In this document: positions 9,275-18,881 of the stretch, one piece after another
Layout of the letters: every line of letters begins with the position of its first letter
Numbering within the stretch: position 1 is the stretch's first letter
Source of the DNA: Cohnella endophytica
Lineage (GTDB): Bacteria; Bacillota; Bacilli; Paenibacillales; Paenibacillaceae
Assembly (NCBI RefSeq): GCF_003628305.1
Contig: NZ_RBZM01000005.1
Span: 861,367-925,366, forward strand
Direction of reading: 5' to 3'
Length of the DNA: 64,000 nucleotides
Position numbers and translations under genes: made by a program
The notes under the pieces: model-generated
Database searches by the model: none
Told to the model about the DNA's origin: nothing
Seen by the model: only the letters and a program-made list of their open reading frames with translations

Positions 9275-10180
9275 ATGAACCGTTCCGTAAAAAAAACGAA
9301 AACCGATACTCTCTTCGCGATACTCTCCCGATTTTATGTTCTGTTTTTTGCGCTGCTTTGTTTCTTGCCGTTCTTATTGGTCATAAGCGGGTCGATTACG
9401 AAAGAATCCTCCATCGTGCATGATGGGTTCAGGCTTATTCCGAAGGAAGTTTCTTTCGCCGCTTACCGCCTGGCGTTCGAGCTCCCGACAACAACGCTGA
9501 AAGCTTATGGGATATCCTTTTTGATTACGGCCATCGGGACTGCGGCATCCTTGTTTCTGTTGTCGATGACCGCATACGTGCTCCAAAGGAAAGACTTCAA
9601 ACTACGAAATGTGTTTGCTTTCTACTTTTACTTTACGACCGTATTCGGAGCCGGTTTAGTGCCTTGGTACATTCTGATCGTGAAATACCTTCATTTGAAG
9701 GACAATTTACTCGTCTTAATTTTACCCGGACTGTTTAACGTCATTTACATGATTATCATTCGATCCTTTATGAATTCCATCCCTTATTCCTTGACGGAGT
9801 CGGCCAAAATCGACGGCGCAGGAGACTTCAGAATCTACGCGCAGCTGATTCTGCCTTTGTCGAAACCGGCGCTGGCTTCCATGGGTTTATTCGTTTCCTT
9901 GAATTACTGGAACGACTTTCTGAATGCGTTGCTCTTTATCGAGAACAAAAACTACTATCCGCTGCAATTCTACTTGTACAACCTTCTGAGAAAGCAGCAA
10001 GTCCTACAGGAAATGGCAGGGATGTCGACCGCCGCGATTCAAACGCATGTAACCGATATGCCAAACGATTCTTTAAAGATGGCGATGGCGATCGTTACGG
10101 TAATTCCCGTGCTGCTCGTTTATCCGTTCGTTCAGAAATATTTTGTGAAGGGTGTCATGATCGGAGCCGTAAAAGGTTAA
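9275..10180 (+). CDS. CUT1 sugar ABC transporter permease, LplC/YtcP type
   Basis: This 301-residue permease begins at ATG 9275, 40 bases after the previous stop, with an AAAGGCGG site. Six membrane segments are visible. The EAA loop reads TESAKIDGAGDFRIYAQLILP in two parts around residue 170-190. It is the second half of the permease heterodimer with 8311. The C-terminus KYFVKGVMIGAVKG is the family signature of MalG/LplC-type subunits. It acts in the cytoplasmic membrane. Confidence 0.9.
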   Translation: MNRSVKKTKTDTLFAILSRFYVLFFALLCFLPFLLVISGSITKESSIVHDGFRLIPKEVSFAAYRLAFELPTTTLKAYGISFLITAIGTAASLFLLSMTAYVLQRKDFKLRNVFAFYFYFTTVFGAGLVPWYILIVKYLHLKDNLLVLILPGLFNVIYMIIIRSFMNSIPYSLTESAKIDGAGDFRIYAQLILPLSKPALASMGLFVSLNYWNDFLNALLFIENKNYYPLQFYLYNLLRKQQVLQEMAGMSTAAIQTHVTDMPNDSLKMAMAIVTVIPVLLVYPFVQKYFVKGVMIGAVKG

Positions 10181-10278
10181 CCATCGAACCCGGAAATTAC
10201 CGATATAATATTGGGTTCCCGAGAAAAGTAAGGGTTTCTCAATTTTATATATACATCAAACTATGGGGGGACTTTTCA

Positions 10279-11862
10279 ATGAGAAGGCAACGAAGTTTTA
10301 TGTTTGGGATCATGGCGGTGTTGGCATTAAGCGTCGTCATGGCGGGATGCTCCGGCTCTAAAGCGAAAAACTCATCTTCGCCGAGCCAGACGGAATCGGC
10401 GAATCCTTCAGCAACATCATCCTCATCCGAATCTGCCGGAAACGTAGATACGAGCGAACCGATTACTTTGAAGTACTATTTGATCGGCGATGAGCAGAAA
10501 GACTCCAAAGCCGTATGGGATGAAATCAATAAGAAGCTGAAGGCGGAAATCAACACGACGATCGAACCGGTCATTATTCCATGGGCGGACGTTCCGCAGA
10601 AATACCCGCTGATCTTTGCGTCCGGCGAAGATTTCGACATGGTGTGGACGGGCAATTGGCAGAACTACGCGGACATCGCCTCCAAAGGCGGCTTTATGGA
10701 AATTACGGACGAAATGATCGACAAATACGTTCCGAAGGCAAAAGACGAGCTTCCGGCTGCTTCTTTCAAACAGGCGAGGGTCGGCGGCAAGCTCTACATG
10801 ATCCCGTTTGCCGAGAAAACGTCGGATAATGAGACTGTGATGATCCGCGGGGATTTGAGAGAGAAATACAATCTGCCTCCGATCAACGGCCTGCAGGATT
10901 TGTTGAACTATTGCGAGGCAATCGTCAAGAACGAAAAGGGCATCATTCCGATCGCGGACGAAGGTCCGAACAACAAGGATTTCGCGAACGCAGTGCTTAT
11001 GAACATGAACCACTGGTTGCCGGTCTCGGGTACGCCGAATTTGGCGTTTGATTTTACGGATGACAATCCGACGATCTTCTCGATGTATGACAAGCCGGAA
11101 TTTCTCGCATTCGAAAATCAAATGCAGGAATACAAAAAGAAGGGATACTTCTCCAAATCGGCTTTGACGACCAACAGCCCTCGCGCCCAAGAGTTCAAAG
11201 CGGGAAGAGGAGCAGTCGCATTCGGTAATCTTAACGATATGGTTGCCATGTACCAGGAAGTCAACAATACGCATCCGGAATGGAAATTGGAGCTGGCAAA
11301 CGCCGATTGGGGCGGCAAAATCGCCGCGCAGCCTTCGATCGTTCACGGAACTGCCATTCACGCCGGTTCCAAGCATGCGGATCGCGTGCTCATGGCCGTG
11401 CAACTTCTGTCTTTCAATGAAGATTACAATCGATTGGTGAACTACGGCATACTTGATAAAAACTATAAAGTTACGGCAGATAATGCTTATCAACCGCTGA
11501 ACTCCGACTATGTCGGAACGAATTACAGCGCATGGGCATTTCGCGGCAAATATCTGCTCAAGCCGGCAGGCGCGTTCCCGAATTACGACGAAGTGCTCAA
11601 GTACCAAATCGATAATATGGTCACCAGTCCGCTCGTTGCCTTCAGTCTAGTAACGACGGATATCAAGCCCGAATTGGCCACGGCGAACGACATTGCAAGT
11701 TCGAAAGTAAACGTACTGACATACGGACCTGCAAGGTCGCCGGAAGACACGAAGAAAGCCATTGACGATATCGTTGCCGCGATGAAAAAGGTGGGTTCCG
11801 ACAAAGTGATTTCGGAGACCGAAAATCAGGTCAAGCAGTATCTCGAAGACTACAATAAGTAA
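10279..11862 (+). CDS. sugar-binding lipoprotein of ABC transporter A (LplA/YtcQ type)
   Basis: The 527-residue protein starts at ATG 10279 after a GGGGGG site. A type II signal peptide ends in VMAGC, with Cys24 as the lipidated residue, followed by a Ser/Asn/Ala-rich flexible linker to about residue 58. The rest is a two-lobed solute-binding fold of the long LplA/YtcQ class. It sits on the outside of the membrane and hands oligosaccharide to the permeases encoded upstream. The next gene is a GH31 enzyme, so the substrate is likely an alpha-linked (xylose- or glucose-containing) oligosaccharide. A hairpin after the stop may separate its expression from that of the enzyme gene. Confidence 0.9.
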   Translation: MRRQRSFMFGIMAVLALSVVMAGCSGSKAKNSSSPSQTESANPSATSSSSESAGNVDTSEPITLKYYLIGDEQKDSKAVWDEINKKLKAEINTTIEPVIIPWADVPQKYPLIFASGEDFDMVWTGNWQNYADIASKGGFMEITDEMIDKYVPKAKDELPAASFKQARVGGKLYMIPFAEKTSDNETVMIRGDLREKYNLPPINGLQDLLNYCEAIVKNEKGIIPIADEGPNNKDFANAVLMNMNHWLPVSGTPNLAFDFTDDNPTIFSMYDKPEFLAFENQMQEYKKKGYFSKSALTTNSPRAQEFKAGRGAVAFGNLNDMVAMYQEVNNTHPEWKLELANADWGGKIAAQPSIVHGTAIHAGSKHADRVLMAVQLLSFNEDYNRLVNYGILDKNYKVTADNAYQPLNSDYVGTNYSAWAFRGKYLLKPAGAFPNYDEVLKYQIDNMVTSPLVAFSLVTTDIKPELATANDIASSKVNVLTYGPARSPEDTKKAIDDIVAAMKKVGSDKVISETENQVKQYLEDYNK

Positions 11863-11878
11863 CGGATATCCATCATGC

Positions 11879-11914
11879 AGGAGAGGTCGGGTGCTTGATT
11901 CCTTGGCCTCTCCT
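11879..11914 (+). other. intercistronic stem-loop between lipoprotein and GH31 genes
   Basis: AGGAGAGG and CCTCTCCT form an 8-bp stem with a 20-base loop, followed by ACTTTAT. It could be a weak terminator or a 3' stabiliser that keeps lipoprotein transcript levels above those of the enzyme. It overlaps a GTG at 11891 that could start a longer GH31 reading frame. Confidence 0.5.
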
Positions 11915-11953
11915 ACTTTATACGGAATGTTCAAGCGAAAGGATAGAATCGAA

Positions 11954-14293
11954 ATGACGAACATGAGCCGTTTGCTCAACCAACCTCCCAATATGGGATT
12001 GCCATTCGAGACGACTGACGACACTTATTATTTTCCTGAGCGCGTGGAGCATTACGATCCGGATAATCGCACAGGCACGATCCGATGGAACAGATATTTG
12101 CGTAAACCTCGTCTATCGTTTAATCAAATTGATTTTCCGTTTGCGGAATCTCAGGCATGGGAATTTCCGGAGGAATACGAAAAATCGCCGGTTTCGGTGT
12201 TCGAAATCGACTTCGTAACGGAACGGACGCTGCGACTTCGGATCGGCTCAAGGCATATGCATCTTCCTCCAGCCAAGTCCACGCTCATGCTGAGCGATGA
12301 AGGGGGGAATACGAGTCCCGTTTGGCATACCGAGCGGCGGGAAGATAGCGTCGTCCATTCGAGCGAACACGGCTCGGTAACCGTACAGTTCTCGCCGTGG
12401 GAAATCATCGTGAAAGATAAAGTCGGACGCGTATTGACGGAGACGAGAGGTTATTCGGATATTTCATCCTTACTGAACACGAATGGGTTGCCGTTCTGTT
12501 ATACAAGAAGCTCGATCGACATGGAAAACCGATTTGCCGCGAGCTTTTCCTTGCAGGCCGATGAAAAACTGTATGGTACGGGCGAATCGTTCACGAGGCT
12601 CGATAAAAGAGGACAGCGCATCGACTTGTTTACGACGGATGCGCTCAGCGTCCAGACGCCGCGAATGTATAAACCGATTCCGTTTTATTTAAGCAGCAGA
12701 GGTTATGGGATGTTCGTGCACGCTTCTTCTCCGCTTTCTTTCGATTTCGGAGCCTCCTATGACGATACGCTTTCAATATTCACAGGCGAAGAGGAGCTTG
12801 ATCTGTTCATCTTCCTCGGTTCTCCCAAGGAAGTGCTTTCGGAATATACCCGGTTGACTGGGAGAAGTCCGCTTCCGCCGCTATGGTCGTTTGGACTTTG
12901 GATGAGCAGAATTACGTATAGCAGCGAAACAGAGGTTCGCGAAGTCGCGGCAAAGCTGGCCGACAACCGAATCCCCTGCGACGTCATTCATCTGGATACG
13001 GGCTGGTTTGAAAAAGATTGGCGCTGCAATTACCAATTCTCGGAGAAGAGATTTGACGATCCGGCGAGGATGATCTCGGATCTTAAGGAGCAGGGTTATC
13101 GGATCTCGCTGTGGCAACTTCCTTACTTCACTCCTACCAATCCATTGTTCGCTGAAATCGTAGATCAGGGGTTGGCGGTCACGACGGCAGACGGAAAGCT
13201 TCCGACCGATGACGCGATTCTAGACTTTTCTAATCCGGACACGATCAAATGGTATAAAAAGAAGCTTGCGGGATTGCTTGAGATGGGCGTCGGAGCGATC
13301 AAGGTCGATTTCGGCGAGGCGGCTCCCATGAATGGCGTTTATGCGTCGGGTAAGACGGGTTTTCATGAACATAATCTTTATCCGTTGCGATATAACCGCG
13401 CTGCCTCGGAAGCGACGCTGGAGACGAACAACGAATCGATTATTTGGGCGCGAAGCGCATGGGCCGGCAGTCAGCGTTATCCGATACATTGGGGAGGCGA
13501 CGCGGAAAATACCGATAATGCGATGGCATCCACATTAAGGGGAGGGCTTTCTCTTGGACTGAGCGGATTTTCATTCTGGAGTCACGATATCGGGGGATTC
13601 GTGAAGAGCAGTCCCGAAAACCTCTATCGTCGTTGGCTTCCGTTCGGTATGCTCACCTCTCACAGCCGCTGTCACGGTCTTCCGCCCAAAGAGCCATGGG
13701 CATACGGCGAAGCATTCATGGCGATGTTCCGCGAGACCGTGAATTTGAAATACAGTCTGATGCCTTATGTATACACGCAGGCCAAACTGAGCGCCGACGC
13801 TGGGCATCCGATGCTCCGGCCATTGTTCTTGGAATATCCGGAAGATCCCGGTTGTTGGCTCGTCGAGGACGAGTACCTATTCGGTTCCAATCTGTTAGTC
13901 GCGCCGTTCTTTGAAGAAGCCGCAGAGCGCCGAGTCTACCTCCCGCCGGGCGAGTGGGTGGACTATCAATCGGGGATGCGCTATGCGGGCGGAACGTGGC
14001 ATGATATCGCCGCGGGCGACTTACCCGTCGTGCTTTTGGTTCGCTCCGGGGCAATCTTGGTCCACATGAATCCAGCGTTATCTACCGCCTTCCTCGATTG
14101 GAGCGAGCTGCGCTTTGTGGCATTCGCAGCGGAGGAGGATGAGCAGCAAGAGCGCAGCGTGAACCTATTCGAGCCGCTCGAACAGCGGATGTACCAAGTC
14201 CGCGTACGCGGTGGAGCGATTTGCGACATTCGAAGCGATTCCGAGTCCATCCAGGTTGATAGCAAGTCGGGATGGCGGGCGCAAATATTTTAA
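11954..14293 (+). CDS. GH31 alpha-glycosidase, probably alpha-xylosidase (YicI-like)
   Basis: The ATG at 11954 has AAAGGAT 10 bases upstream and gives 779 residues; a GTG at 11891 is a possible start 21 codons earlier but lies inside a hairpin. There is no signal peptide, so the enzyme is probably cytoplasmic. The N-terminal beta-sandwich is followed by a TIM barrel. The catalytic nucleophile is Asp452 in IKVDFGE, and the acid/base is Asp516 in WGGDAEN. DVIHLDTGWF and the KVDFGE context match the YicI branch of the family, which removes alpha-1,6 xylose from xyloglucan oligosaccharides, though an alpha-glucosidase cannot be excluded. It would act on sugars brought in by the transporter encoded upstream. 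Confidence 0.88.
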   Translation: MTNMSRLLNQPPNMGLPFETTDDTYYFPERVEHYDPDNRTGTIRWNRYLRKPRLSFNQIDFPFAESQAWEFPEEYEKSPVSVFEIDFVTERTLRLRIGSRHMHLPPAKSTLMLSDEGGNTSPVWHTERREDSVVHSSEHGSVTVQFSPWEIIVKDKVGRVLTETRGYSDISSLLNTNGLPFCYTRSSIDMENRFAASFSLQADEKLYGTGESFTRLDKRGQRIDLFTTDALSVQTPRMYKPIPFYLSSRGYGMFVHASSPLSFDFGASYDDTLSIFTGEEELDLFIFLGSPKEVLSEYTRLTGRSPLPPLWSFGLWMSRITYSSETEVREVAAKLADNRIPCDVIHLDTGWFEKDWRCNYQFSEKRFDDPARMISDLKEQGYRISLWQLPYFTPTNPLFAEIVDQGLAVTTADGKLPTDDAILDFSNPDTIKWYKKKLAGLLEMGVGAIKVDFGEAAPMNGVYASGKTGFHEHNLYPLRYNRAASEATLETNNESIIWARSAWAGSQRYPIHWGGDAENTDNAMASTLRGGLSLGLSGFSFWSHDIGGFVKSSPENLYRRWLPFGMLTSHSRCHGLPPKEPWAYGEAFMAMFRETVNLKYSLMPYVYTQAKLSADAGHPMLRPLFLEYPEDPGCWLVEDEYLFGSNLLVAPFFEEAAERRVYLPPGEWVDYQSGMRYAGGTWHDIAAGDLPVVLLVRSGAILVHMNPALSTAFLDWSELRFVAFAAEEDEQQERSVNLFEPLEQRMYQVRVRGGAICDIRSDSESIQVDSKSGWRAQIF

Positions 14294-14311
14294 ACAAGGA
14301 GATGAAAGATC

Positions 14312-16855
14312 ATGTTAAGAGCTTTGAGAAAAAGCACAACTTACATCATGGTTTCTTTGCTCACTCTTGGTTTAATTTTTTCTTCCGATTTGTCAGAACG
14401 AGCATATGCGGCATCGGAGAGCGTTTCGGTCGATCTGAGCCAGTCGCTGGGCGCACCGACCTATAGGGGGACAGGATTTCTTTATGGGCTGAACCAAGAT
14501 GGAAGCGCCCCCATCGGAGGTTTGCTCTCGGATCTGAAGCCCAAGCTGTTTCGCGGCGGCGGAGCCAGCTTGAGCGGAGGCGGATGGGCGGTTGGCGGCT
14601 ATAGTGGGTATTTGCCCAGGTTTAATGAAGTACGGGATCAATACAATCGGGCGAACGCCCTTGGCGCCAAATATCAGATCCTGGTCAGCGACATCTGGGG
14701 TTCCTTCGCCGGGTTGAATCCGGAAGTGTTCCCGGGAGACAACGGGGACTGGACGTATTGGAACCAATTCCTGACGCAACTCGTCCAAGACAAAATCGCG
14801 AACAACATGACGAACGCCAGATACGATATCTGGAATGAACCGGATGGCGCTTATTTCTGGGATCGCACGTCCACCCAATATTTCGAGATGTGGAAGAGAG
14901 GCGTGCAACTCATACGTTCGCTCGACCCGAACGCGGTCATCGTAGGACCGAGTTACGGCGGCTTTAACGCCAATCAACTTAGCTCGTGGTTGGATTATGC
15001 GAAATCCAATAACGTATTGCCGAATATTCTGGATTGGCACTTCAGCGCGGATCCGGTTGCGGACGTACAGACTGCTCAGAGCTTGTTAACGGCCAAGAGC
15101 ATTACCCAAATTCAGGGGTTTACGATCGGGGAATATATTTGGTCGCAAGAGCAGAACTCGGGCTATACGGCATGGTACCTGGCCCGACTCGAGAAGTCTG
15201 GCGTGCTCGGAGCTAACCATGCAATCTGGGATCATTGCTGCAGCTCGGGGCTGCTCGACGATACGTTAACGACGAGCTCCGAGAAGAAGGGTCAATGGTG
15301 GACTTATAAAGCATACGCGGATATGACTGGCACGATCGTGAACACATCCCCGTCCGCTCACATTGACGGGGTAGCCAGCAAAGACGCCTCGAAAGCTTCC
15401 GCGCTGATTCTGCTCGGTAACAAAGGTGGCCAGACTGGCGACATTGATGTAAACATCAATCGCTTGGATACGGCGTCTTATCTGATCGGCAGCAACGGCA
15501 AGGCGCACGTCGTCGTGTCCTTGATAAACAATATTGATCCCGTTGCGGCACCGGTCGTTACGCAATCGTTCGATGCTACGGTTGTGAACAACTCGATCAA
15601 GTTAATCATTCCTTGGAACTATGCGTTAGATGCGTATACGATTTCTATAACGCCTTCGACAGGAACTCAGTCATCTAACGTTTATGAAGCCGAGAATGCT
15701 GCTTTATCGGGCGGTGCGAAGGTGATGACAGATCATACCGGATATTCAGGCACCGCTTTCGTGGCCGGTTATGAGGCACAGGGAGCTTCAACGCAATTTA
15801 CGGTTCAAATGTCCGCTGCGGGCAGTTACAATGTGAATCTAAGATACGGAAACGGCTCCGGTACGATGAGGACATTGAGCATTTACGTGAACGGAAGCAA
15901 AATCCAACAAACGAGCCTGGCCGCTACGTCCGATTGGGACACGTGGGCAACGAAGACGGAGACGATAAGCTTGCAGGCTGGGAGCAACACGATCGCCTAC
16001 AAGTACGATCCGGGCGACAACGGACTCGTTAATCTGGACAAAATTACGATCAATTCCACATCAGTACCGGACGTGGCGGCGATTCCCGGCAAGATCGAGG
16101 CGGAAAACTACAATTATATGTGGGGAGTGCAAACGGAAACGACAAGCGATACCGGCGGGGGACTGAATGTTGGTTGGATTGACAACGGCGATTGGATGGA
16201 TTATGCGGTCAACGTGTTATCCACTAGCGCCTATACTGTTTCTTTACGCGTTGCAAGCGGCATCAGCGGGGGACAACTGCAAGTGCGCGATGGTGCGGGA
16301 TCCGTTCTTTCAATGGTGTCGATTCCGAACACCGGAGGCTGGCAGACGTGGACTACCGTTACCTCCAACGTCAGCTTGCCGGCGGGAAATCAAATCCTTC
16401 GATTATACGCGGCAACGGGCGGATTCAACGTAAACTGGATGAGCTTAGCGACTTCCGCGGGTCCTCTATCCCTCGTTTATCAAGCGGAGAACAATACAAT
16501 ATTGTCAGGCGGGGCGAGGGTGATGACCGATCATGCCAATTATTTCGGCAGCGGATTCGTGGCCGGTTACGAGTTGCAGGGGGCCTCGACAAAGTTTACG
16601 GTTAATGTGCCTTCGCAAGGCTTGCGCAATGTAGCCTTACGTTACGCTAATGGCTCCGGTACCCAGAGAACGGTCAGCATTTACGTCAATGGCGTGAAAA
16701 TCCGGCAAACGGCGTTACCGCAATTGGCGAGTTGGGACGCTTGGGGAACGAAAACGGAATCTCTCAACTTACTGGCCGGAAACAATACGATCGAATACAA
16801 ATACGATACAGGCGATAACGGCCTTATCAACCTCGATCAAATCACCATCAGCTAA
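14312..16855 (+). CDS. secreted GH39-like glycoside hydrolase with CBM35-CBM6-CBM35 tail
   Basis: The 847-residue protein starts at ATG 14312 with AAGGAG upstream, 18 bases after the GH31 stop, so it may be co-transcribed. A signal peptide ends near AYAA (about residue 34). The catalytic domain (about 35-445) shows YDIWNEPDG with Glu176 as likely acid/base and TIGEYIW with Glu274 as likely nucleophile, the clan A pattern seen in GH39. Three binding modules follow: a CBM35 (about 453-580), a CBM6 (about 592-712) and a second CBM35 (about 722-847). The two CBM35 modules are close copies of each other (GGA.VMTDH, GSGT.RT.SIYVNG, Y.Y..GDNGL.NLD). The substrate is probably a xylan- or xyloglucan-type polymer. 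A terminator lies just after the stop. Confidence 0.82.
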   Translation: MLRALRKSTTYIMVSLLTLGLIFSSDLSERAYAASESVSVDLSQSLGAPTYRGTGFLYGLNQDGSAPIGGLLSDLKPKLFRGGGASLSGGGWAVGGYSGYLPRFNEVRDQYNRANALGAKYQILVSDIWGSFAGLNPEVFPGDNGDWTYWNQFLTQLVQDKIANNMTNARYDIWNEPDGAYFWDRTSTQYFEMWKRGVQLIRSLDPNAVIVGPSYGGFNANQLSSWLDYAKSNNVLPNILDWHFSADPVADVQTAQSLLTAKSITQIQGFTIGEYIWSQEQNSGYTAWYLARLEKSGVLGANHAIWDHCCSSGLLDDTLTTSSEKKGQWWTYKAYADMTGTIVNTSPSAHIDGVASKDASKASALILLGNKGGQTGDIDVNINRLDTASYLIGSNGKAHVVVSLINNIDPVAAPVVTQSFDATVVNNSIKLIIPWNYALDAYTISITPSTGTQSSNVYEAENAALSGGAKVMTDHTGYSGTAFVAGYEAQGASTQFTVQMSAAGSYNVNLRYGNGSGTMRTLSIYVNGSKIQQTSLAATSDWDTWATKTETISLQAGSNTIAYKYDPGDNGLVNLDKITINSTSVPDVAAIPGKIEAENYNYMWGVQTETTSDTGGGLNVGWIDNGDWMDYAVNVLSTSAYTVSLRVASGISGGQLQVRDGAGSVLSMVSIPNTGGWQTWTTVTSNVSLPAGNQILRLYAATGGFNVNWMSLATSAGPLSLVYQAENNTILSGGARVMTDHANYFGSGFVAGYELQGASTKFTVNVPSQGLRNVALRYANGSGTQRTVSIYVNGVKIRQTALPQLASWDAWGTKTESLNLLAGNNTIEYKYDTGDNGLINLDQITIS

Positions 16856-16890
16856 GCTGAAATAAAGCTCAATAAGCTAGTTGCTACCGT

Positions 16891-16922
16891 CGCTTGCCTT
16901 CCATTAGGAAGGCAAGCGTTTA
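16891..16922 (+). terminator. rho-independent terminator after the GH39-like gene
   Basis: CGCTTGCCTTCC and GGAAGGCAAGCG form a perfect 12-bp stem with an ATTA loop, followed by TTTAT. Confidence 0.85.
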
Positions 16923-16929
16923 TGCGTTC

Positions 16930-16968
16930 TGTAAATGTTCCATATCCCGATATGTAAATTTTCATATT
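16930..16968 (+). promoter_or_regulatory. direct-repeat operator candidate for the AraC-type regulator of unit B
   Basis: TGTAAATGTTCCATAT at 16930 is followed by TGTAAATTTTCATATT at 16953, a start-to-start distance of 23 bases (about two helical turns). AraC-type regulators bind such direct repeats. A related pair with the same 23-base phasing of the TCCATG core lies before the gene at 21896. A GATAAT -10-like box occurs at 16998. Confidence 0.5.
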
Positions 16969-17039
16969 CATTCCGACCATCGATCTGCTACATTTAAGAT
17001 AATGTATGCGCTTAATCGAAGTCGCGCGGGGTGAACGGC

Positions 17040-18878
17040 ATGTTCGGATCTTTCAGCTACCAGACGAAGATTTTTCTTGCGCTCGCCGCGTTCCTGTTCG
17101 CCGTGCTCACGATTATCAATGTCATTAATTATTATCGCAACGAATCATTGATCATGAACGATCTTGCCCAGAATAAGCAGCAGACGACGATCAAGCTGCA
17201 GGAGCAAGTCGACGATATGCTGAAGGAGATGGACAAGCTCTCCATTTCCGTAAACGCGTCGGACTCCATCATGAGCGTAATGAAAGGCATTTCGTCCGAC
17301 TCCGATAGAAACTACTTCATCGAGCATCCGGCAATCAGCGCGGACGTCAGGAACGCATTGCTCTCCTTCACGTCGCTTCAGCCGCTGAAGGGAAGGATCA
17401 GTCTCGTCAGCCGTTTCGGCGATTACTTGGATCTCAGCAACAAAATGGACAACATAAAGGCCGACAAATCGCAGATCCGCTTGATGCCGACGTTCCGGGA
17501 ATATCTCGGCATGGAGGAGTACAAGCGGTATTTGGCGCCTCATCCCGACTCTTGGTCGGTATCCGGGGAACGCGTCGTTTCCGTCGTCCGTCCGCTGAGG
17601 GACAATTACAACGTATACGGTTACGTGGAAATCAGTTACGCGGTCAAGGAATTGGAGAACATCTTTTTCTTCCGGAACGATTTGACATTCGGCAACGTGC
17701 TCATTCTCGGTTCCGACCGCAGCATTCTGTTCAGCAGTTTGTCTCAAGCGCAGGAACGGAAGTTCGACGACGGGGCGCGTTTGACGATGACGTTAAACGG
17801 CGAGTTCGGACATTTTCAATGGCGACATTCAGGCACGCGTCAAATGGTGTTCTATTCGAAGCTGACGTCGACGGATTGGAATATTTTGCTCGTCGAAGAT
17901 TTGTCTGCTTTTCTGCGCCCGATTGAGTCTTTGCGCTTTAGTTCGATCACGATTTTCTTCGGAGTACTGACCGTGCTGCTTTTCCTGCTCTACCTCTACA
18001 CGAACCGGGTGACTAGGCCGCTGAGGAGGCTGAAGGACTCGCTGGCAAACGTAGACCTTACAAAGCTGGAATTGCTGCCAGCCAAGCTAAGAACCCGCAA
18101 CGAGATTACGCTCTTGGGCGTCGCTTTCCAAGGGCTTCTTAACGAATTGAAAATTTCGATGCGGCAAGCCGAGAAATCCAACCAACGCGCGATGGTCGCC
18201 CAGATGAACGCGCTGCAGGCGCAGGTCAATCCTCATTTCCTGCATAACACGCTGACGGTCATCGCAGCTCACGGCAAAAGCTCGGGCAATCCGAAGGTGA
18301 CCGAAATATGCATCGCCCTGTCCGATATGCTTCGATACACGATGAAATTCGACCGAAAGGACTCGACCATCGGGGCCGAGATCGAACATGTAGAGCAATA
18401 TTTGACGCTGATGCAAAGCAAGTACGAAGGGATCCTTGAGATCGAGACGGATATTGCTCCTGACATCCGCCCCGTTCCGATTCCGCGTCTGACAATGCAG
18501 CCGCTCGTGGAGAACGCATTCCATCACGGCTTCTCGGGGATCGATCCTCCATGGAAACTATCCGTGAGAGGCATCGTTAACGAAGGGCGATGGACGATAA
18601 CAATCGCGGACAACGGCATCGGCCTGTCGCCGGAGCTTTTGGAGAAAATAAACGTCCAAGTCGGGGAATTGAGGGACGATCCCGGAAGAGAGACGGAGCG
18701 ACTGGCGGAAGAGGACGAGGAGAACGAGAACGATCTCATGCGGAACAGGCAAGGCAACGGAATCGGTCTGGCCAACGTAGTCGCGCGACTTTACTTGTTC
18801 TACGGGGGAGAAGTAGAGTTCAGGGCGGACAATTCTCCGGGCGGCGGAGCGATATTCTCGATCACGGGGAGGCGCTAA
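17040..18878 (+). CDS. YesM-type sensor histidine kinase of unit B
   Basis: ATG 17040 is favoured over the in-frame GTG at 17031 because the GCGGGGTG site is properly spaced from it; this gives 612 residues. Membrane segments lie at about residues 10-32 and 297-320, with an extracellular sensor between them, then a HAMP linker, the PF06580 box with His399 in QVNPHFLHNTL, and an HATPase domain (ENAFHHG, DNGIGLS). The ATPase domain carries an unusual acidic insert (about residues 548-573, rich in Glu, Asp and Arg) before the last G box. It is the first gene of a kinase-regulator-lipoprotein operon. Confidence 0.9.
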   Translation: MFGSFSYQTKIFLALAAFLFAVLTIINVINYYRNESLIMNDLAQNKQQTTIKLQEQVDDMLKEMDKLSISVNASDSIMSVMKGISSDSDRNYFIEHPAISADVRNALLSFTSLQPLKGRISLVSRFGDYLDLSNKMDNIKADKSQIRLMPTFREYLGMEEYKRYLAPHPDSWSVSGERVVSVVRPLRDNYNVYGYVEISYAVKELENIFFFRNDLTFGNVLILGSDRSILFSSLSQAQERKFDDGARLTMTLNGEFGHFQWRHSGTRQMVFYSKLTSTDWNILLVEDLSAFLRPIESLRFSSITIFFGVLTVLLFLLYLYTNRVTRPLRRLKDSLANVDLTKLELLPAKLRTRNEITLLGVAFQGLLNELKISMRQAEKSNQRAMVAQMNALQAQVNPHFLHNTLTVIAAHGKSSGNPKVTEICIALSDMLRYTMKFDRKDSTIGAEIEHVEQYLTLMQSKYEGILEIETDIAPDIRPVPIPRLTMQPLVENAFHHGFSGIDPPWKLSVRGIVNEGRWTITIADNGIGLSPELLEKINVQVGELRDDPGRETERLAEEDEENENDLMRNRQGNGIGLANVVARLYLFYGGEVEFRADNSPGGGAIFSITGRR

Positions 18879-18881
18879 GGG

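Noticed and set aside
10423..11607. 394-codon open frame on the minus strand opposite the lipoprotein gene of unit A
   Set aside because: It mirrors the codon structure of the real gene, is rich in Arg, Val, Phe and His in the manner of antisense frames, has no ribosome binding site and matches no family.
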